DNA of 64,000 nt, from positions 1,251,926-1,315,925 of the forward strand of contig NZ_QOCH01000015.1 in assembly GCF_003318275.1 (NCBI RefSeq), given 5' to 3'. Of this stretch, positions 60,448 through 64,000 are shown piece after piece. The notes beneath the pieces are model-generated. The model was not told where the DNA came from. It searched no databases and saw only the letters and a program-made list of their open reading frames with translations. The stretch's first letter is position 1; each line of letters starts with the position of its first letter. The stretch is from Marinobacter sp. F3R11. GTDB lineage: Bacteria; Pseudomonadota; Gammaproteobacteria; Pseudomonadales; Oleiphilaceae. A program made the position numbers and the translations under genes.

Positions 60448-60816
60448 CTTTTTTCCAAACCAATACTCCCGGGCTTCAGCTTCTCTGGAGGAATAATCGA
60501 CGGTGTCCCAATAATAGGAATACCTCGTCAATATATCCTTGACGTCTAATTCGGGCGCCTCAAGCAGTTCTCTCATGACATCAATATCTTCAGGTAGAAC
60601 GTATTGGGCTTGGGCATTCGAGAGCTGATCAAGCACACCTTTAACTTGGTCGGCCAAACCGTCTGCTTGTCGTTGTGGTCCCAATTGTTTGCAATCGACC
60701 AGTTGCTGCTCAATTGATTCGGCCTGGTCTTGAACATGCCAAGGGCTATCAATTTCTCCTCGTTTCCAAGATGACAGTAGAAGGAGGAGTTCTCTCTTGG
60801 CATTCTCTAAGGTCAA
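60442..60816 (-). CDS. Cassette-borne hypothetical protein
   Basis: 124 aa if started at the TTG at 60816, which follows GGGGAG; a GTG at 60840 lies in the attC core. Helical, hydrophilic protein (LTLENAKRELLLLLSSWKRG, YVLPEDIDVMRELLEA, TRYSYYWDTVDYSSREAEAR). No family recognised. Its stop overlaps the core of the broken attC, so it is the last intact cassette before the island. Confidence 0.6.
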   Translation of the reverse strand: MTLENAKRELLLLLSSWKRGEIDSPWHVQDQAESIEQQLVDCKQLGPQRQADGLADQVKGVLDQLSNAQAQYVLPEDIDVMRELLEAPELDVKDILTRYSYYWDTVDYSSREAEAREYWFGKKT

Positions 60817-60831
60817 TCCACAACTCCCCAC

Positions 60832-60889
60832 ACATAACACTGAACGAAGCGGCGCGTCTCACGCGTCCGCCTTCCGTGACTTGTTATCT
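60832..60889 (-). repeat. attC site, short type
   Basis: 58 bp, ACATAAC to GTTATCT, with arms GGCGCGTC and GCGTCCGCC. The racemase-like gene ends inside it. Confidence 0.8.
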
Positions 60890-61569
60890 GAGGTTTCCAT
60901 TGAGGCTCGGTAAATGGCATCAATGTGGACCAAAGCACTGTCAACGTATTTGAACCCGCATTCATACCCATCGAAGGCCACGAAGAGATCTGTGCCAGCA
61001 AGAACAACGGCTTGAGCACCTTGTTCGTCACACATCTTCCTGCCAGCCTGGAATATAGTCTCTCTTTGGTCTTCGTTTGCAGCACCAGAAACAGCAATGC
61101 TCATGTAGGCTTCATGAACTTTGTTTAGGCTATTGCCGGGCGGAACAACAACTTCGGTCTCTCGAAAACTATCGAACAGCCGCGTCTCCATGACCACCTT
61201 GTTACCCAAAACACCCACCCTTGTGTAGCCGTTTCGAATTAACGAGCTTTCGAGTCCAGACAACGCATCGATGATGGGAATGGGTGACACTCTCTTCAGT
61301 TCGGAAATGCAAAAATGTCCAGCTATTGACGTCACTGCCAATGCCTCGGCACCAGCCGCACTCAAACGATTAGCCATTACTTCAAATATCCTGACCTGCG
61401 CATCAACATTGCCAGCCTGAATGTTGCGTATCAAATCGCTCGCTTGGGCATGGCAAATCGTCAGCTCCATACGGCTATCACCATCTGATGCCTGATCAGC
61501 TTTCACTAGGTTACGATAATAGAACTCGGTTGCAGCTGGTCCGATACCACCGATTAGTCCAATGTGCAT
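60859..61569 (-). CDS. Aspartate/glutamate racemase-like protein lacking both catalytic cysteines
   Basis: 236 aa from the ATG at 61569, which follows GGAGG. The fold is clear: MHIGLIGGIGPAATEFYYRN, MELTICHAQASDLI, GAEALAVTSIAGHF, GVLGNKVVMETRLF, AQAVVLAGTDL. In active racemases Cys occupies the positions of S81 (PCNT motif) and G192 (GCTE motif) here. A different reaction, for example decarboxylase or isomerase chemistry, or loss of activity is likely. The last residues (SRKADA) are encoded in the attC. Confidence 0.78.
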   Translation of the reverse strand: MHIGLIGGIGPAATEFYYRNLVKADQASDGDSRMELTICHAQASDLIRNIQAGNVDAQVRIFEVMANRLSAAGAEALAVTSIAGHFCISELKRVSPIPIIDALSGLESSLIRNGYTRVGVLGNKVVMETRLFDSFRETEVVVPPGNSLNKVHEAYMSIAVSGAANEDQRETIFQAGRKMCDEQGAQAVVLAGTDLFVAFDGYECGFKYVDSALVHIDAIYRASMETSDNKSRKADA

Positions 61570-61599
61570 AGATACCTCCATGTGGTGAGTTCTTGCGCG

Positions 61600-61660
61600 C
61601 CTACGGAATGGAGCCGAAGGCGCAATGTAGTAGGCGTCGCCGTGCCTGCACTGGTTGTGT
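61600..61660 (-). repeat. Degenerate attC site
   Basis: Only the GTTGTGT core and a GCGCGCC / GGCGTCGCC arm pair are recognisable; the opposite core is lost. Confidence 0.4.
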
Positions 61661-61676
61661 TTTGATGCCCGACGGT

Positions 61677-62036
61677 TCATATCACTTCCAGAGAGCCATC
61701 TGGGTAAGTAACGTTGATGCTCTCGTATTGCGAAACCTCTGTATGGAAGAAGAGCGAAACATCACCAGTTAAAGCTACCTTCAGAATCAGCGGCGATTCG
61801 TTGCTGATTGAAATGACAGTTTTCCGGGGCACATGAATAACCCCTTCGGTAGTTACCCACTCACCGTCAAACCAAAGACCACGGACACAAGAAACTTCGC
61901 CTTCTAACCTATGAAGGGCCTGCATCACGGCCCCTTCTTCAAAGGTAACTTGGGCATCATAAGGGCCGACGGAGATTTGGTTAACCTCTTGTCCAATTAG
62001 ATCTCGCCAGTGCGATTCTTCAGGTAGCTCGTACAT
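61677..62036 (-). CDS. Cassette-borne hypothetical protein
   Basis: 119 aa beta-rich protein (ISVGPYDAQVTFEEGAVMQAL, KTVISISNESPLILKVALTG, YESINVTYPDGSLEVI). Shape and the YESI-x-V ending resemble the 115-aa protein two cassettes up (62542), which also has VDQYESVIVITI, so they may be distant relatives. Function unknown; the size suits a cassette immunity-like protein. Starts at ATG after GTGAGAT. Confidence 0.6.
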   Translation of the reverse strand: MYELPEESHWRDLIGQEVNQISVGPYDAQVTFEEGAVMQALHRLEGEVSCVRGLWFDGEWVTTEGVIHVPRKTVISISNESPLILKVALTGDVSLFFHTEVSQYESINVTYPDGSLEVI

Positions 62037-62046
62037 ATCTCACGAA

Positions 62047-62124
62047 ACATAACGCCGCCAACAACGGCCGAGCGTAGCGAGATCCAGCGCACGTAGTGCG
62101 CGATGCTGCTTGGCCTTGTTAAAT
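62047..62124 (-). repeat. attC site
   Basis: 78 bp, ACATAAC to GTTAAAT; arms CGCCGCCAACAACGGCC and TTGGCCTT. Confidence 0.82.
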
Positions 62125-62131
62125 GGCTTGT

Positions 62132-62461
62132 TCATTGCTGCATGTAGCCTTTGAATTCTTGAAGGCTGTTTGCAATTTTAATTGCTGTATCTGGCGCCAT
62201 GCCTATACACGGCATGTAGAACACCTCGCCTGATTCATTTACAACCAAAAGCTCATTGCCACCATTGCCACCATTGCCACCGAATGTAAGAAAGCCAGGA
62301 ACGTATTCGGATAGCTGATAATCGCGATTAAACTCTTCCAGTTCTTCCGGACGCCACAAGACATACCACTCTGGCTCTACTGAGAGTTCACCTTCGATGA
62401 AGCCCTCATCTATCCAAGACTTCAAAACTTGTTTAATAGTGTCGAAATTCATGTTTGCCAT
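62132..62461 (-). CDS. SMI1/KNR4 (SUKH)-like protein
   Basis: 109 aa. EWYVLWRPEELEEFNRDYQL, VPGFLTFGGNGGNGG, NELLVVNESGEVFYMPCIGM and a terminal amphipathic helix follow the SUKH superfamily, many members of which are immunity proteins for polymorphic toxins. The GGN repeat is encoded by 9-bp tandem repeats at about 62264-62285. Starts at an ATG overlapping the attC core; an ATG three codons in is possible. Confidence 0.82.
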   Translation of the reverse strand: MANMNFDTIKQVLKSWIDEGFIEGELSVEPEWYVLWRPEELEEFNRDYQLSEYVPGFLTFGGNGGNGGNELLVVNESGEVFYMPCIGMAPDTAIKIANSLQEFKGYMQQ

Positions 62462-62517
62462 TTAACGCCCAGTTCACTCGCAGCGCGTACGCTGTCAAGT
62501 GCAACTGTTTGTTAGCT
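62460..62517 (-). repeat. attC site, short type
   Basis: 58 bp, ATTTAAC to GTTAGCT, arms CGCAGCGC and GCGTACGC. Confidence 0.75.
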
Positions 62518-62541
62518 GCGTTTACCTGATTAAAACCAAAA

Positions 62542-62889
62542 CTAGACATTGTAGACTTTAATATGCGCACCCACGAACCGCAATACAACATACCTGTCAT
62601 CTAACGTGTTTATTGTTATAACTATCACGCTCTCATACTGATCAACACTTAACAACAAACTAGGAATTCCCAGGTTAATTTCTAATTCTCCGTATTTCTC
62701 CTGACCATGTATTTTACTTTCTCCTTCGATCCAGGAATCAATAGTCAAATTGCATTTTTTGTCTACATGTTGGTTATTTTTGGAATATGACTCAAAGGTT
62801 ATAGATATTTTCTTTCCCGCAGAATCATAAGAGAAACCAACCACTAGCTCGTCTGCAAAAGAGTATTCTATGGTGTCTAAAATGATCAT
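62542..62889 (-). CDS. Cassette-borne hypothetical protein, AT-rich
   Basis: 115 aa, beta-rich (IEYSFADELVVGFSYDSAGK, ITFESYSKNNQHVDKKCNLTI split, DRYVVLRFVGAHIKVYNV). AT-rich compared with every gene outside the cassettes, a sign of foreign origin. No known family recognised; by size and shape it resembles immunity-type cassette proteins. ATG start. Confidence 0.6.
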   Translation of the reverse strand: MIILDTIEYSFADELVVGFSYDSAGKKISITFESYSKNNQHVDKKCNLTIDSWIEGESKIHGQEKYGELEINLGIPSLLLSVDQYESVIVITINTLDDRYVVLRFVGAHIKVYNV

Positions 62890-62920
62890 ATAGTTTAAGT
62901 ATCCAGAGCGTAGGTTCTAC

Positions 62921-63007
62921 AGCTAACGCCGAAATAAGCGGCGGCCCGTCAGGGACGTCCGGTGGACGGCCTATCGGCCGGGAACGAACTTAATTGACTG
63001 GTTAGTC
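62921..63007 (-). repeat. attC site, long type
   Basis: 87 bp, AGCTAAC to GTTAGTC, with the shared inner block GTCCGGTGGA and GGCCGGGAACGAA. Confidence 0.88.
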
Positions 63008-63495
63008 AACACGGATCGAGCGCTCCGCTTTAGAGAACCATCCGAGCCATGATCCTGGCTTGATGACCAAGTAAAGGCCAATCGCGAATTGAACCAACGA
63101 GCCGCCAAAATACATCGAACTTTCCATCGGTTCCGAGTTGCCATGGGAAATTCGGATAGCGCTGTCACAACGAAGTACAGACCTATGAGCTGGAAAAGGA
63201 GTTGTGGAGAAAACCCTTCAGTAGTTTCAATTGGGTCAGCTGGGACTTTTCGAATGATCGAGTTGGCAACCAAGATCATCCCCACCGCAGCGATTAACCC
63301 TATGGCGATGAAAATTGCGACCAAATAGATAAGGAAATTTTGGGTCGAGCTGGTTTCCAATAGCTCTGTGTAGGTTGAAACATAGACGCTGATCGTTGGG
63401 GCATACCAAAGAATGTTGAACACCAGATAAAGGGCAAAGAATTTTATCGCCACTACCGTAATCCCTTGAGGTGTCATAGAACTCCCTTCATTCAT
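63002..63495 (-). pseudogene. Frameshifted cassette membrane protein
   Basis: From 63495 the protein has helices KFFALYLVFNILWYAPTISV, YLVAIFIAIGLIAAVGMILV and LLFQLIGLYFVVTALSEF, then changes to charged nonsense. In the next frame from about 63130 a sensible membrane C-terminus appears, SSMYFGGSLVQFAIGLYLVI then KPGSWLGWFSKAERSIRVD, ending at 63002 inside the attC core. One indel near 63110-63150 explains both. The unshifted frame runs to 62971, beyond the attC. Confidence 0.7.
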
Positions 63496-63497
63496 GT

Positions 63498-63595
63498 GAC
63501 TAACGCCTTTGTTCAGCGGTGCCCTTGTAGCGCAGCGAAAAGGGCACCCGGTGTAGGGCCGGAGGCCCGGAACGTACTGGAACTACTTGTTAAGT
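63498..63595 (-). repeat. attC site, long type
   Basis: 98 bp, GACTAAC to GTTAAGT; arms GGTGCCCTT and AAGGGCACC are perfect inverted repeats. Confidence 0.9.
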
Positions 63596-63925
63596 GACCT
63601 CACTCCATAGATCGAGCAAATCTGCGTAATGAGCTGCCACTGATGTCGTTTTCCCTTCGCTAGAGACATTGGCCACCTCAAGAACGCCAAACACCTCAAC
63701 TATAGCCTCGAATTCCCTTTGCTGAAGCACTACCCGAAACAAATCAGTTTCCTTTCCACCTTGGTGCTTCTCAGGCTTTTCTATTGGGCCTTGCTCAATG
63801 ATGGCCTGCAACTTATTCGCGATCCTAGGATGCGCTGGACGAACCACATCAATGGTTTCTTCTATCACTGACCTGCCAAACACATTTGCCGCCTTAGCTA
63901 ACTCTCTATATTCGGACTGATTCAT
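63590..63925 (-). CDS. Cassette-borne hypothetical protein
   Basis: 111 aa from the ATG at 63925 (MNQSEYRELAKAANVFGRSV). Mixed alpha/beta, soluble, with no known family recognised; segments include TIDVVRPAHPRIANKLQAII and LFRVVLQQREFEAIVEVFGV. Its stop overlaps the core of the attC at 63498-63595, and a new attC starts 8 bp from its start. Function unknown. Confidence 0.62.
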   Translation of the reverse strand: MNQSEYRELAKAANVFGRSVIEETIDVVRPAHPRIANKLQAIIEQGPIEKPEKHQGGKETDLFRVVLQQREFEAIVEVFGVLEVANVSSEGKTTSVAAHYADLLDLWSEVT

Positions 63926-63932
63926 CGTGGGC

Positions 63933-64000
63933 ACTTAACGCCAATATTCAGCGGCGGCCTCTACGCAGCGAAGCGGAGAAAAGGCCGTCCGGTGGAGGCC
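63933..64000 (-). repeat. attC site cut by window edge
   Basis: Starts at ACTTAAC and carries GGCGGCCTCTACGC and GGCCGTCCGGTGGAGGCC before the window ends, the long-type pattern. Confidence 0.8.

Noticed and set aside
62264..62285. Short tandem repeat as a CRISPR or satellite
   Set aside because: Only about 2.5 copies of 9 bp inside a coding region; simple GGN codon repeat.
1..64000. CRISPR arrays, tRNA and rRNA genes
   Set aside because: No regularly spaced repeats, cloverleaf-like sequences with CCA-proximal TTCGA loops, or rRNA stretches were seen on reading; a tool search could still find a tRNA.

Overview
The window looks like chromosome from a marine gammaproteobacterium, most likely Marinobacter or a close relative. 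This is inferred from the protein set (RhlE, OmpW, RlmE, RlmF, AhpC/AhpF, a TRAP transporter, many oxidoreductases) and mid-50s GC by eye; no rRNA or tRNA is present to settle it.

Region 1 (1-36.9 kb) is mostly ordinary chromosome. It holds the 5' end of a circularly permuted ATP-grasp gene with a zinc-ribbon metallopeptidase, an old-yellow-enzyme reductase divergent from an HxlR regulator, OmpW, RhlE, a permease, a DUF302 protein, an encapsulated-ferritin-like protein coupled to an SGNH hydrolase, RNA methyltransferases, AhpF and AhpC with matching OxyR-like half-sites, a P-type cation ATPase, a TRAP transporter, a membrane-anchored Gfo/Idh-type dehydrogenase, a lipid A-type acyltransferase, and a divergent pair of TPP riboswitches. 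One riboswitch leads a sodium:solute symporter, the other an SDR plus LLM-monooxygenase operon, which points to an uncharacterised thiamin-related uptake and oxidation route.

Region 2 (36.9-46.0 kb) is a catabolic locus: a GntR/FCD regulator, an atypical SDR without a canonical start codon, an IPNS-type 2OG/Fe(II) oxygenase, an SnoaL-like protein, a branched-chain-type ABC importer whose LivM, LivG and LivF parts are one polypeptide, and a cytosine-deaminase-like amidohydrolase. The palindrome TTGCTAGCAA or a close variant precedes the regulator, the SDR operon and the transporter operon, so the locus looks like one regulon for an imported nitrogen-containing compound.

Region 3 (about 46-51.2 kb and 60.4-64 kb) is an integron gene-cassette array. 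Small minus-strand genes (membrane proteins, a GFA-like protein, a ParE/Phd-type toxin-antitoxin pair, a SUKH/SMI1-like protein, a racemase-like protein, unknowns) are separated by attC sites. attC polarity puts the integrase beyond the right edge of the window. Several cassette genes are decayed.

Region 4 (about 51.2-60.4 kb) interrupts the array. It begins with a broken IS110/IS1111-type transposase beside a truncated attC, a location matching the attC-targeting IS1111 group. A second GntR/FCD regulator and a decayed hybrid histidine kinase follow, flanked by inverted repeats of about 80-94 bp. Next comes a compact operon: NMT1/THI5-like ABC importer (ATPase, binding protein, two permeases), a NicX-like ring-cleavage-type metalloenzyme, and a TfdA/TauD-type dioxygenase. 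It looks like a horizontally acquired island for uptake and breakdown of a small, probably heteroaromatic, compound.
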